Positions 7,293-15,566 of a DNA stretch of 64,000 nt are shown here, one piece after another (the first letter of the stretch is position 1; each line of letters begins with the position of its first letter). A program made the position numbers and the translations under genes. The notes beneath the pieces are model-generated. The model worked only from the letters and a program-made list of their open reading frames with translations, was not told the DNA's origin and searched no databases. Source of the DNA: Nonomuraea cypriaca (GTDB taxonomy: Bacteria; Actinomycetota; Actinomycetes; Streptosporangiales; Streptosporangiaceae); contig NZ_JADOGI010000021.1 in NCBI RefSeq assembly GCF_015645445.1, positions 1 to 64,000 of the forward strand, read 5' to 3'.

Positions 7293-8582
7293 ATGCCCGA
7301 CTACATCCCAAACGTGCGCCTTCGCGCCTGGCGCAACCAGGAGCAGCTCAACCGCGCGCAGATGGCCGAAAAGATCAACGCCACGCCCATCGGTGTCGCA
7401 CAAAGGTTGGCCTGCGATGAGGAGCGAATCCGGCGCTGGGAAGCAGGCGAAGTCAGGTGGCCACGCACCGAATATCGGCTGGCCCTGACCCAACTGACCG
7501 GGAAGGCACCGGAAGAGCTCGGGTTCTTGCAGGGGAGGCAGAGCGAGAGCCGTCTCATTGAAGCCCAGGTAATGCCCACCGACGCACTACGAGCCGAAGC
7601 CGACTTGTACGGGACGATGGAGCTTGCCCAGCAACTCCAGGCATCTGACGTCGGAACGGGCACCTTGGAGGCTCTCGCCGAAGCCGTCAATCTGCTGTGC
7701 CGCGCCTACCCGGTGGTGCCCGCCGGCACCCTGCGGGATCGCACGCAGAAGCGCCTGGCCCAGATCAATCACCTGCTCGCCGGGCGCCTCACCCTGGACC
7801 AGCATCGTGAGCTGCTCGTGATCACCGGTTGGCTCACCGCCTTGCTGGGATGTGTTCATTACGACTTGGGGGAGAGGGAGGAAGCCGAAACCGCCCGTCG
7901 TGCAGCCTTCGAGATGGGACGCCAAGTAGGTCACGGAGAACTCATGGGATGGGCACACGAAATGTCAGCCTGGTTCGCCCTCGTCGAAGGCCGCTACGAA
8001 GACGTCGTCACCGCCGCCCGCACGGGCCAGGCCGTGGCCGGCACCAGCAGTGCCATGGTCCAGCTCACGCTCCAGGAAGCCCGCGGTCTGGCTCGCATCG
8101 GCGACCGCCGGGAGGCCGACCGCGCCCTGACCCGCGGAGCCGAAGTGCTCGGTGTCCTGCCTGTGCCTGACCATCCAGATCACCACTTCATCTTCGACCA
8201 CGCCAAGTGGATCTTCTACGCCGCCACTTGCTACACCTGGCTCGCCGATGATGACCGCGCTGAGGAACACGCCCGCGAAACCATCCAGATGCACACCCGC
8301 TCGGATGGCACCTCCAAAGCCCCCATGCGCATTGCCGACGCGCGCATAGACCTGGGCATCATCCACGCACGACGAGGCGACCTCGACGCCGCAGTTGAGG
8401 AGGGCATGGCCGCATTCGACATCGACCGACGGTCTCTCACCGACCTGGTCAACCGGGCGGGAGATCTCCATCGCGTCCTACGACAGCGCTACCGCCGAGA
8501 ACCGCTTGCCGAAGAGTTCCACGCACGGTTTGTGACTGCCAGACGGGCGCTTGCCAATCGTTGTCCAGATCTGCTCGATTAG
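7293..8582 (+). CDS. XRE-family regulator with TPR-like C-terminal domain
   Basis: This 429-residue protein starts with a Cro/C1-type HTH of an unusual form (YIPNVRLRAWRNQEQLNRAQMAEKIN, then EERIRRWEAGEVRWP). A long alpha-helical repeat region with TPR-like units follows (for example EREEAETARRAAFEMGRQVG and DDRAEEHARETIQMH). This architecture is very common in actinobacteria and resembles Rap/PlcR-type regulators in which the repeats bind a peptide or partner. It sits between the AICE control genes and the cargo operon, so it could control either. Confidence 0.85.
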   Translation: MPDYIPNVRLRAWRNQEQLNRAQMAEKINATPIGVAQRLACDEERIRRWEAGEVRWPRTEYRLALTQLTGKAPEELGFLQGRQSESRLIEAQVMPTDALRAEADLYGTMELAQQLQASDVGTGTLEALAEAVNLLCRAYPVVPAGTLRDRTQKRLAQINHLLAGRLTLDQHRELLVITGWLTALLGCVHYDLGEREEAETARRAAFEMGRQVGHGELMGWAHEMSAWFALVEGRYEDVVTAARTGQAVAGTSSAMVQLTLQEARGLARIGDRREADRALTRGAEVLGVLPVPDHPDHHFIFDHAKWIFYAATCYTWLADDDRAEEHARETIQMHTRSDGTSKAPMRIADARIDLGIIHARRGDLDAAVEEGMAAFDIDRRSLTDLVNRAGDLHRVLRQRYRREPLAEEFHARFVTARRALANRCPDLLD

Positions 8583-8864
8583 CTTCGAGGGTTCCGCAAG
8601 CCTGTGCAACTTGAAGCTCGCTACCTGAGCTGCCTTACGCGACGAGTCCACGGCGTACGAGGTGATCAGACGATTCGCTGGCTCCGCGTAGGCCCCCGGT
8701 TTGGGGTTGCTGGGGTGAAGTCCCTACCTGCGGCTTGAGCAGCAATGGTGAACGTTACATATTTATCGATTGCGGCTGACCGGAACCCCTCACGGTGGAT
8801 AAAACATAAGCCAGTCGCATTTAGGATCTAGACATCTGCAAAGCTATGGGTTTACGTTTCCCAG

Positions 8865-10160
8865 GTGGATGATGTTGAGCCTCCCCTTGAGGGGCCCCTG
8901 GGCCAACGGCCTGAAGAGGACCGCGGCCATGAAACGGCACGGTGGTTTGCCTATCAATATGCATGCACAGTACAAGACTGCCTTCGAATGCTGATCGAGC
9001 CAATCCCATGGGTGCTCTGCGAGTGGCATACAGACTTCGTATGCTCAGGCACAGACGGCATCGGTCCACATTGGCTTGTTTCCGTCAAGCATAGGCGGCC
9101 CAACCAGGGCGCGTGGCCGCTGTCAGAACTCTGTGGTCGCGGCGGCCTTGGAACGCTCTATAAGCGCTGGAAAGCGAGCGAGTGTGAGCACAAGTGTCGT
9201 CTAATCACGAATTCGCCCTTGCAGCCGGGGAAGAATCAAGCAGGAGCTCTTGCGAAGCTCTTGGATCGGGGGAGTGCTTATATCAATTTCGAAGATGAGA
9301 TTGCCCACTACGCCTCCGCCCTGCAATCTGGACTGGGGGCGGAAGATGCACCATCGGTCATTCAGTTCCTTCGATCACTCAAGATCTCGACCACATCAGG
9401 CGACGAGATTGGGATGAGAGCTTTCGTTATAGAAGAAGTCGCTAGACCAATCCTCCTTCGCCTCGGGATTCAACCGGCATTAGCGCGTGCGGCGTATAAT
9501 GCCGCATTTTCCCTGGTAGAAGACGCTGTGCAAGGTCTCGATCCGGAAGTGCCAAACCCGATCTGGGCTAGCAGCGAAAACCTGCTTGAGGTAGAGCGTG
9601 GTCATAGAACTTTAACCCGCGACCGTTTGATCAGAGCGCTTGTCGATGCCGGGCTACCCATAACCAGCGATACCGATACAGGAGGAAGGTTAGCGATAAG
9701 TGCAATGAGCCGAAAGCTAAGAGCAGGTTGCGTGGGGCCTACAGTGACAAAAAGCGCGCCGCGTCTTCGCCGCGATTGGTTTGAGGTGGAAGCAGCCTAC
9801 CGTGCCGATGTGCCCACAAGATTTAATGACGAAGTGCGACGAATAAGGTCCGAAGTTGCGAATCGCGCAGGAATAGCCGAGAGTACTACGAGAATGCCTG
9901 GTCAGACCTATGGCATGAAGATGCATAGCGAACTCAGCAAGTTGCTGAGTGACTCGGGTTTCAAACCCAATCTCCCAGTTGGCCCCCCAGAGCTTATGGG
10001 ATGTGCTTACCAGTTGACCGATGAGTGTGAGGTTTGGTGGTCCGATGAATTTAACCCGAGTGGAGAGGCTCCTTGGACGCTGGTGCAGGCTCCCCCAGAA
10101 CAACTAGCGCTCCTTCCAGAAGATTTCAACTCAGCAAACGGCAAGGATAATTCGTTATGA
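8865..10160 (+). CDS. Predicted PD-(D/E)xK nuclease (DUF4297/Cap4-like), effector of a three-gene ABC-3C-type system
   Basis: This is a 431-residue protein. Its N-terminal 100 residues look like the restriction-endonuclease fold seen in DUF4297/Cap4-type nucleases: HETARWFAYQYA (helix with candidate Glu), CEWHTDFV (Asp near 57) and WLVSVKHRRP (Lys near 75, in place of QxK). The C-terminal part has no recognised domain. Codon use is clearly less GC-rich than in neighbouring genes. Its stop overlaps the next start (ATGA), so it is translationally coupled to the middle component. The nuclease call rests on motifs only. Confidence 0.6.
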   Translation: MDDVEPPLEGPLGQRPEEDRGHETARWFAYQYACTVQDCLRMLIEPIPWVLCEWHTDFVCSGTDGIGPHWLVSVKHRRPNQGAWPLSELCGRGGLGTLYKRWKASECEHKCRLITNSPLQPGKNQAGALAKLLDRGSAYINFEDEIAHYASALQSGLGAEDAPSVIQFLRSLKISTTSGDEIGMRAFVIEEVARPILLRLGIQPALARAAYNAAFSLVEDAVQGLDPEVPNPIWASSENLLEVERGHRTLTRDRLIRALVDAGLPITSDTDTGGRLAISAMSRKLRAGCVGPTVTKSAPRLRRDWFEVEAAYRADVPTRFNDEVRRIRSEVANRAGIAESTTRMPGQTYGMKMHSELSKLLSDSGFKPNLPVGPPELMGCAYQLTDECEVWWSDEFNPSGEAPWTLVQAPPEQLALLPEDFNSANGKDNSL

Positions 10161-10696
10161 CCTCAGATCATAGAGGCAGATCAAGTGCGTTGGATTATCA
10201 TGCGGCGCGGTTGCTGATACTCATCACTAGCTTCACAAGGCCGCGAGGCGGGGGCATCGACGGATTGACAAAGCTAGCTAAGTTGGACTTCTTGATCCGC
10301 TATCCCGTTATGTTGGAGAAGCTTTTATCGGTTCTAGATGAAAGGCTGGATCTCCACATTGCTAAACCCACACGCAGCGAGCGCCTTGCCGTAGAGAGTC
10401 GTATGGTGAGGTATAAATTCGGCCCGTGGGATGATAACTATTATCCAATAATAGGAACATTGATAGGTCTAGGTCTGATTGAGAAAGCTTCTGGCCGAGG
10501 TCGCATCGCAGTCAGGTCAACAAGAGCCGGCGTGGAGCTTTCTACCCGACTTTCTAATGATGAAAATTGGTCGGCGATTGCGGCAAGATGCCGATTCGCA
10601 GCACAGCATTTTGATATGAGTGGAAACCAGCTTAAAGAGCTAATCTATGCCAACTTGCCGGATGTAATCGATCGACCACACCGAACCTTGATCTGA
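10157..10696 (+). CDS. ABC-3C middle-component-like small protein
   Basis: This 179-residue protein contains GLTKLAKLDFLIRYPV (residues about 36-51) and a later winged-helix-like segment (WDDNYYPIIGTLIGLGLIEK, then RIAVRSTRAG). The KLxKLDFLLRYP motif is characteristic, to my recollection, of middle components in ABC-three-component systems, which link an effector to an SMC/Rad50-like ATPase. It lies between exactly such genes, overlapping the nuclease gene by 4 bp and spaced 23 bp from the ATPase gene. Confidence 0.65.
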   Translation: MTSDHRGRSSALDYHAARLLILITSFTRPRGGGIDGLTKLAKLDFLIRYPVMLEKLLSVLDERLDLHIAKPTRSERLAVESRMVRYKFGPWDDNYYPIIGTLIGLGLIEKASGRGRIAVRSTRAGVELSTRLSNDENWSAIAARCRFAAQHFDMSGNQLKELIYANLPDVIDRPHRTLI

Positions 10697-10719
10697 TCTA
10701 TCGGAGAGAGTACAGAGGC

Positions 10720-12639
10720 ATGAGTGTCTACTTGCAGTTCCACAGCATAGATCTGAATACCGATGTGGATAGCAGCAGTTACTCGTTCACATCAGGTCTC
10801 AACGCTGTAATTGGTAGCTATGGCACAGGCAAGAGCAGCCTCTTCGAGCTGATTAAATTCGCACTTGGTGCGCGGAATGTCAAGATCATGCCTACGGTCA
10901 AGCAGCGTTTGCGATCGGTGGTCCTTAATGTGACTCTAGGATCGAATCGAATGCAGCTGCAAAGGAACGCAGGCGAGAATCACATACTGGTTTCCAATTC
11001 AGACGGCACAACAGAGCGGTGGACCGCCACGGGTGGAAAGTTGCCAGCGGCAGGCGACCGCTTACTTGAAAGGGTGGGAATTCCTTCAGTGCGCCTCAGC
11101 AAGAAGGGAGCGGAGAAGGGTGACCCTCTGACCTTCTTTGACTTGTATCGGTACGTTTATCTGCCTCAATCGGATGTCAACTTGTCTGTTGCTGGGCACG
11201 CCGATCGATTCCTAAATCGAAAAAGGAAAGCTATCTTCGAGCTTACTTATGGCTTGTCGAGCGAGGAGATTAGAGAACTCGAGCTTGAGATTTCTTCTCT
11301 TGAGACCAAGCGTGACAACATGCGCCTATCCGCTAATGCGGTAAAGCGGTTTCTTGGCGATGTAGGAGCTCCAGAGGAGTCGGAGCTTCATGCTGCCGAG
11401 CTTGAAGCCAGGGCTGCTCTTACGGAGGCCGAACAGCGTCTCCAAGCAGTAAAATCCCTTGCATATGACGCACTGCCGGGAGATCAGGAGAGTCTACGAT
11501 CCCGAATATCTGCCCTTCGTGTCGCCGCAGCGGACACTGAAGCGGCGCGGTCCGTAACTGCTGCGGCCGTTGGGCGAGGGGAATCTCTGCTAGCTCAACT
11601 CGACCTTGACGTCAGCCGCGAAATGAAAGCCAACATTGCCTCTACGGCATTATCAGGGCTTGAGTTCTCAACGTGCCCTCGGTGCCTGCAATCTGTAGGC
11701 GATCGTGAGATTCCCGTCGGGCACTGTCTGCTCTGCCAACAAGTTCAAACGTCAGCAGACCCTGCCAAACATCAGCAGGTGGTTGAGAGATTAACTGCGC
11801 AGCGTGACGAAGCCGCAGCCTTGCTTAAGCAAGATAGTGAGCAGCTGAATCTCATTACTAGCGAGCTGGATCGGCTACGGTTGGAGCTCAATCACGCTGC
11901 TTCAGAGCTTGAGCGCCAGGCAGATCCTGCGAGGCTCGTACCTAGTATCGATCTCGCAAGCGATGCTGCAACAGAGCGCGAGCTCGCGCGTGCACGGCTC
12001 CGGGACATTGCACGGTTCCACACTCTGTGGGACCAGTACGGACGGCAGGAGGCTGAAATCGCTGAGGTGCAGCGCACAATAGAATCCAAGCGGCGCCTTC
12101 ATCGTGAGTTAATATCGGCATTAGAGGCACGTCGTATTAGACTAAGTGAACTTGGTGAGATCTTTAATTCGGAGATAGAAGCTCTGCAGTTTGCGGGATA
12201 CGAAAGAGCCAGTATCGACCCAGAGACCTACCTGCCCTTAATAAACGACGACTCCTTTGAAGAGCTAAGCGTCAGTGGTGCAAGAAAAACGCTAGCTAAC
12301 GTTGCCTATTATCTGTCAAATCTGGGCTACTCTCTGAGTAGCAGAGAGATTAAGATGCCGAGCGCACTTATACTCGACAGTCCCCGGACGAGTCTGGGCA
12401 ACACGCAGGAAGATATCGCTGCGGGCAAACGTCTCTACTATAGGATGCATCTCCTGTCATTAGCTTATCCCGCTTGTCAGATCATCGTGGCCGATAATGG
12501 TCTTCCCGGCTTCAATGTACGTAATGATCTGGAGCGCGAGGTTGCCCGTTCGATTCGGGTTACCGAGCTCACGTATGAACGACCGCTCCTTCGGGGAGTG
12601 CCACATCCTGGTCGGGGTAACGTTGAGACTATCAAGTGA
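10720..12639 (+). CDS. Rad50/SMC-like ABC ATPase of a three-gene conflict system
   Basis: The 639-residue protein has a split ABC ATPase head. The N-terminal part carries Walker A GSYGTGKSS (residues 32-40). The arms are long heptad-rich coiled coils (about 180-305 and 345-480) around a zinc-hook-like motif (CPRC near 317 and CLLC about 18 residues later). The C-terminal lobe has Walker B SALILDSPRTSLGN near 546. This is the architecture of ABC-3C ATPases, predicted to sense invader DNA or complexes and activate the associated nuclease. The base composition is much less GC-rich than the flanks, which suggests recent transfer as AICE cargo. Confidence 0.8.
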   Translation: MSVYLQFHSIDLNTDVDSSSYSFTSGLNAVIGSYGTGKSSLFELIKFALGARNVKIMPTVKQRLRSVVLNVTLGSNRMQLQRNAGENHILVSNSDGTTERWTATGGKLPAAGDRLLERVGIPSVRLSKKGAEKGDPLTFFDLYRYVYLPQSDVNLSVAGHADRFLNRKRKAIFELTYGLSSEEIRELELEISSLETKRDNMRLSANAVKRFLGDVGAPEESELHAAELEARAALTEAEQRLQAVKSLAYDALPGDQESLRSRISALRVAAADTEAARSVTAAAVGRGESLLAQLDLDVSREMKANIASTALSGLEFSTCPRCLQSVGDREIPVGHCLLCQQVQTSADPAKHQQVVERLTAQRDEAAALLKQDSEQLNLITSELDRLRLELNHAASELERQADPARLVPSIDLASDAATERELARARLRDIARFHTLWDQYGRQEAEIAEVQRTIESKRRLHRELISALEARRIRLSELGEIFNSEIEALQFAGYERASIDPETYLPLINDDSFEELSVSGARKTLANVAYYLSNLGYSLSSREIKMPSALILDSPRTSLGNTQEDIAAGKRLYYRMHLLSLAYPACQIIVADNGLPGFNVRNDLEREVARSIRVTELTYERPLLRGVPHPGRGNVETIK

Positions 12640-12965
12640 TCTACAACTGAGAGGTGCGCTGGATTTAGGCCTACAGCATGATCGATCAGACTTGAGCCAG
12701 CAATCCGCTATCACAGGGACCCGCTTCTAGGAACGTCCGGCGCCTTTATGTGTCTGCTACGGTTCCGGCAGTTGTCTGCTCGCTGCCGAGTTGTTCTTAT
12801 GGGGATCAAGCGGCGGCGCGGCGCGCCGCCGTACCCCCGGCCCTCCGCCCGCCCGCCGTCCGGGCGTGCGGCCTGGGGGCCGGTCCCGGACGGCGGCGGG
12901 ACACCGGGCCGGGCACCGCGCGCCGGCCCCGCCGTACCAACCGAACGCGCCGATCGGGGTTGCCG
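12640..12965. other. Intergenic stretch with very GC-rich inverted repeats
   Basis: No credible gene is visible. After the ATPase stop there is about 150 bp of moderate GC, then 12810-12960 becomes almost pure G/C with overlapping inverted repeats (for example GGCGGCGCGGCGCGCCGCCG). Open frames here are composition artefacts. The abrupt composition change probably marks the right edge of the low-GC cargo. Confidence 0.5.
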
Positions 12966-13130
12966 CGCCGCCGTGCAGATGCGGCCCTACGATCGCCACG
13001 GCATGGCTGGACGCCGTACGTGCTTGGGGGCGATCGACGATCCAGGGTTCGTTCCTCACCCTGGCTCACCGAAGAGCGTGGCTGATCTCTGATGTCAAAC
13101 TCCGTCGAAGCGTCTCACGTGCGTAAGCGC
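12966..13130 (+). ncRNA. Structured repeat element, copy 1 (covarying hairpins; unknown class)
   Basis: This stretch is homologous to 16464-16618. The core has CGATCGCC (12990-12997), a 31-nt variable segment, GGCGATCG (13029-13036), then a hairpin with stem CCAGGG/CCCTGG (13042-13064) and loop TTCGTTCCTCA, then CTCACCG. The other copy keeps the loop, the flanks and the 31-nt spacing but changes the stem with compensating bases. That pattern indicates selection on a folded RNA or single-stranded DNA. Strand is uncertain. It could be a guide-type RNA or end of a mobile element; no match to a named class is claimed. Confidence 0.5.
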
Positions 13131-13595
13131 TTAGATCCAAAACTGGATCTTGTATAGCTCGATCCGGGCGAAAGCGTGGGGGAAGCCGGGCTCCTGTTCG
13201 GTCCGAAGGATCTTGGTGGATACCCGTGTGGACCAGGTGTTATCAGCTTTCCCCAGGTCGAACTCCATGTCGTGCGAATAGCCAGTCGCCCAGGCTACGA
13301 CACCGATCAGCCCGGATCTCAGTGAGAGCTGGCCAGCCCACAGCCCTTCCCAGTCATCCACAGGTGGCGGCCCGTCCCACCGCTCGAACCGGTTGTGGAC
13401 CGTATGCACATACCCATCGGAGTATGCCGTCTGGATGATCAGCCCGTCGTGACCTGCTGCGATCCTGCCGTCCGGTGGCTCCATCTCCCCTTCGACTGCC
13501 GAGCCCACTAATTGGCCGTCGACAACGCTCGCGATGGCGAAGAGTCTGTAGTCGGGTCTTACCTCGTCCGTGAGTGAGCGAAGAAGGCTGCTCAT
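13131..13595 (-). CDS. Hypothetical protein, possibly immunity-like
   Basis: The likely start is ATG 13595 with GAGAGA upstream, giving 154 residues. The sequence is beta-rich and acidic (PDYRLFAIASVVDGQLVGSA, WEGLWAGQLSLRSGLIGVVA) and ends in ARIELYKIQFWI. Its general plan resembles the unrelated-looking gene at 19204-19725, which has a similar GQLSLYEWGG segment and ends in DRYLLQIWP-like sequence. No domain is recognised. Single-gene acidic beta-rich proteins in integration zones are often immunity proteins, but this is inference. Confidence 0.55.
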   Translation of the reverse strand: MSSLLRSLTDEVRPDYRLFAIASVVDGQLVGSAVEGEMEPPDGRIAAGHDGLIIQTAYSDGYVHTVHNRFERWDGPPPVDDWEGLWAGQLSLRSGLIGVVAWATGYSHDMEFDLGKADNTWSTRVSTKILRTEQEPGFPHAFARIELYKIQFWI

Positions 13596-13663
13596 AGTCT
13601 CTCTCTTTCCCAGTGCATGCCGTCGGAGCCAAGCCGATCCCACAGCTCAAGGCCGTGATCGTC

Positions 13664-13813
13664 GTGCCATTAGCGTGCTATTAAGGGCGGCTGCCAGCGG
13701 TCAATCACGGTCACTCGCGGATCATGTGCTGCGCAGGTCGAGGCCGCTGTCCTCGAAGATCAGACCGATGGGCAAGCAGGATGTCAGGAGTTCGAATCTC
13801 TTAGGCTCCACCA
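13664..13813 (+). repeat. Attachment-site remnant: tandem GTGCNATT repeat and tRNA/tmRNA 3' end
   Basis: The tandem sequence GTGCCATTAGCGTGCTATT (13664-13682) resembles the paired repeats found beside actinobacterial phage-type integrase sites. About 100 bp further on, 13780-13813 reads like the 3' end of a tRNA or tmRNA: CAGGAG-TTCGAAT-CTCTT followed by GGCTCCACCA. No 5' half is present. This is what a site-specific recombination event into a tRNA gene leaves behind. Confidence 0.55.
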
Positions 13814-13830
13814 GCACTAGATTGGCTCGC

Positions 13831-14361
13831 GTGCAGGATCGGCGGCGGAGCTATGGGTACGTGGGACCGGCCGACGTGAAGGCTGCGGTCCGCTCCGGCA
13901 ATGAAGGCCACCCCATCAGGTTGAGGGCGGACTTCGACCGCTGGGTCGCGGAGCGCTCGGGGGCGGAACTCGCCGAGCCGTTCACCTTCGTGGTTGACAT
14001 GGACGGGGTCCTGCGCCTGGCGCCCCGCCGTAGCGAGCATGTCACATGTGCTGGCGGCGGACGGGTGCTGAGCGCCGGTGAGATCGCTTTCAGCCGCGAG
14101 ACAGGCCGCTGGGCGGTGCTCGGTGTCAGCAACCACTCGACTGGATACTGCCCGGACACCAGTTCGTGGCCGGCGGTCGCCGAAGCCCTGGACCGGGCTG
14201 GCCTGGGGCATCCGCCCGGCTTCACATCTGAGGTGGTGTTCCGGCGATGCCTAACCTGCCAGGAGCACAACATCGTGCGAGAGAACTACTTCGTCTGCGT
14301 CTTCTGCGAGAACGACCTGCCTGCGCTGTGGAACGTGGACTCATGCGATGAGCGCCCATGA
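13831..14361 (+). CDS. Conserved actinobacterial protein with C-terminal zinc-ribbon-like motif
   Basis: The start is taken as GTG 13831 (VQDRRRSYGYVGPADV), giving 176 residues; longer frames run into the tRNA remnant. Recognisable blocks are HVTCAGGGRVLSAGEIAF, VSNHSTGYCPDTSSW and a terminal Cys-rich block (RRCLTCQEHNIV...CVFCENDLPALWN) with two CxxC pairs. Similar proteins are widespread in actinomycete accessory regions and lack an assigned function. It heads a coupled three-gene unit: its stop overlaps the next start (ATGA). Confidence 0.65.
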   Translation: MQDRRRSYGYVGPADVKAAVRSGNEGHPIRLRADFDRWVAERSGAELAEPFTFVVDMDGVLRLAPRRSEHVTCAGGGRVLSAGEIAFSRETGRWAVLGVSNHSTGYCPDTSSWPAVAEALDRAGLGHPPGFTSEVVFRRCLTCQEHNIVRENYFVCVFCENDLPALWNVDSCDERP

Positions 14362-14450
14362 ACCAGCCGATCGTTAGGCGCTTCGCCAGGCGTCGCTACC
14401 GCGAACGCGGTGTGCTGCTGGAACGTCACGAGGAGAAAGACGCCGCATGA
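14358..14450 (+). CDS. Very small basic protein coupled to its neighbours
   Basis: This 30-residue frame (MNQPIVRRFARRRYRERGVL...) starts at ATG 14358 and stops at 14448-14450. It shares ATGA overlaps with the genes on both sides, which supports real translation or at least a coupling role. It is strongly Arg-rich. It may be a connector ORF or the degraded start of the following gene. Confidence 0.4.
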   Translation: MNQPIVRRFARRRYRERGVLLERHEEKDAA

Positions 14451-14806
14451 CCGCTCCCGGCCGCTACGACTACTGCGGGCTCTTCCTACGCGGCGCCAGC
14501 CAAGAGGCCGCGATCGAGCTGACCGCCCGAGCCACCGGCGCGACACGCGATGGTTGCCTGCTGCGCGTCGGCACCATAGAGATCGAGGTCCGGCGCAACG
14601 ACAACCGCACTCATGATGGAGCCGACTTCCCCACCTGGCCGATCAAGATAGATATCGAAAGCGGGAACGCCCCCAGCCACCAGGTCATCGACACGGTCTC
14701 CAAGATCCTCACCCAGGCGTGGCAGGCAGGCCATGACGCAGTCGCTGCCTGCGACTACGAAGACGAACTACCCGACCTCGGCGGATACCCCCGCTACCGA
14801 GACTGA
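14447..14806 (+). CDS. Conserved actinobacterial protein, partner of the 13831-14361 gene
   Basis: This 119-residue protein has a beta-alpha plan: YDYCGLFLRGASQEAAIELT, an internal DGADFPTWPIKIDIE block and a conserved tail QAWQAGHDAVAACDYEDELP. The last motif recurs in many Streptomyces proteins that sit beside the zinc-ribbon partner, so the two probably form a functional pair. An immunity or antitoxin role is plausible but unproven. It is translationally coupled through ATGA at 14447. Confidence 0.6.
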   Translation: MTAPGRYDYCGLFLRGASQEAAIELTARATGATRDGCLLRVGTIEIEVRRNDNRTHDGADFPTWPIKIDIESGNAPSHQVIDTVSKILTQAWQAGHDAVAACDYEDELPDLGGYPRYRD

Positions 14807-14900
14807 CCACCCACCCGATCCACAGGTATTGACAATTGCTCCCGGCTGGTGGTCGAGGCGGGCTGGGGCGTAGAAGTAAGCAAAGGTCGCGGGGCGATTT

Positions 14901-14922
14901 TTGGGAGCCACCTTGGGAGCCA
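14901..14922 (+). repeat. Tandem TTGGGAGCCA direct repeat (integrase arm/core-type)
   Basis: Two exact copies of TTGGGAGCCA (14901-14910 and 14913-14922) are separated by CC. Closely spaced decamer repeats of this type are often seen near actinobacterial integrase attachment sites, and tRNA 3'-end remnants lie just downstream. Confidence 0.5.
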
Positions 14923-15140
14923 TCCGAACGGACGATCATGAACGGCGGGGGACGGAGACGAACGGCGAGGATGCCAGCAGATGAGGTTGCGGACGACTAC
15001 GAACGCTCACGAAGATCGTTTGGGGACCTTGCAAACAGAAGGTCCGCAGAGGACACCTCGCGGAGTATGCACGGAATGATCTTCGGCGGGCGTTCTCCCG
15101 TGACCGCCGTTGTCGCAGGTCATGAGCGAGCAGCCCGAGA

Positions 15141-15205
15141 GAACGGTCACGCCCTGTAAAACCGTCGGCTCAGCCTACGCAAGTTCGAACCTTGCACCTG
15201 CCACA
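15141..15205 (+). repeat. tRNA-Tyr-like 3' half, attachment-site remnant
   Basis: The sequence contains an anticodon loop CTGTAAA (GTA, Tyr), a variable arm, a T-arm CAAG-TTCGAAC-CTTG and an acceptor-like ACCTGCCA. The 5' side of the anticodon stem is not complementary, so the upstream half has been replaced, as expected when recombination occurs within the anticodon loop. The first 41 bases recur with two changes at 28440-28480 and partly at 17493-17516. Confidence 0.6.
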
Positions 15206-15304
15206 CGCATTTAGCGCAGCTCAGAGGCTCTCCGGGGCCTCTTCTGCGTTTCAGGGGTGTGCAGCCGGATGCCGCCGAGAGCGGCCCGTTGTCGCAGGGC
15301 CACC

Positions 15305-15325
15305 AATATGACGTGCAATGATCTT
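15305..15325 (+). repeat. Tandem AAT/GTGCAATGATC repeat beside the second integrase
   Basis: The sequence CAATATGACGTGCAATGATC closely parallels GTGCAATATGCGTGCAATG at 17412-17430 and GTGCCATTAGCGTGCTATT at 13664. These tandem heptamer-like repeats flank the integrase pseudogene and are probable arm-type or core-type recombinase sites. Confidence 0.45.
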
Positions 15326-15433
15326 GAGTGCGTTTCCGCAGGTCGGACCCTGGTTTGTCGATGTGAGCGCGGTTCTTTAGCGGGCGCGCTAGGGTTATGA
15401 CGTCCTGCTTCGCAGGTGTCTGGCCGACACCGC

Positions 15434-15501
15434 TCGGACGTAGCGCAGCTTGGTTGCGCACTTGACTGGGGGGCAAGGGGCCGCAGGTTCAAGTCGTCTC
15501 C
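15434..15501 (+). pseudogene. tRNA-Pro(GGG)-like sequence, broken 3' end (probable attL)
   Basis: The 5' two-thirds fit tRNA-Pro: TA-GCGC D-stem, D-loop AGCTTGGTT, and an anticodon loop CTGGGGG. The anticodon stem has a mismatch (CTTGA/GCAAG), and after GCAGG-TTCAAGT the T-stem and acceptor no longer pair (CGTCTCC). Integrases of this kind cross over in the T-arm of tRNA-Pro. The remnant lies just before the integrase terminator, the usual attL layout. A functional tRNA is unlikely. Confidence 0.6.
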
Positions 15502-15520
15502 AGCCTGAGGTCCTGGAATG

Positions 15521-15552
15521 AGAGGGGCCCCGCTACGCTGCCGGGGCCCTCT
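15521..15552. terminator. Strong hairpin terminator at the integrase 3' end
   Basis: AGAGGGGCCCCG pairs with CGGGGCCCTCT around a 9-nt loop. It lies 15 bp past the integrase stop on the minus strand and just outside the tRNA-Pro remnant. It probably serves as a terminator for either direction. Confidence 0.65.
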
Positions 15553-15566
15553 GGATTGGCTTTCTT

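Noticed and set aside
12748..13126. Several overlapping open frames in the GC-rich stretch before 13131
   Set aside because: They are low-complexity Arg/Pro/Gly translations in all frames, as expected from near-pure G/C sequence, and they cover the structured repeat.
14836..15159. 107-codon plus-strand frame across the tandem TTGGGAGCCA repeat
   Set aside because: It runs through att-like repeats and a tRNA remnant and shows no family resemblance.
15434..15501. Functional tRNA-Pro(GGG)
   Set aside because: The T-stem and acceptor do not pair and the anticodon stem has a mismatch; it is better read as an attachment-site remnant.
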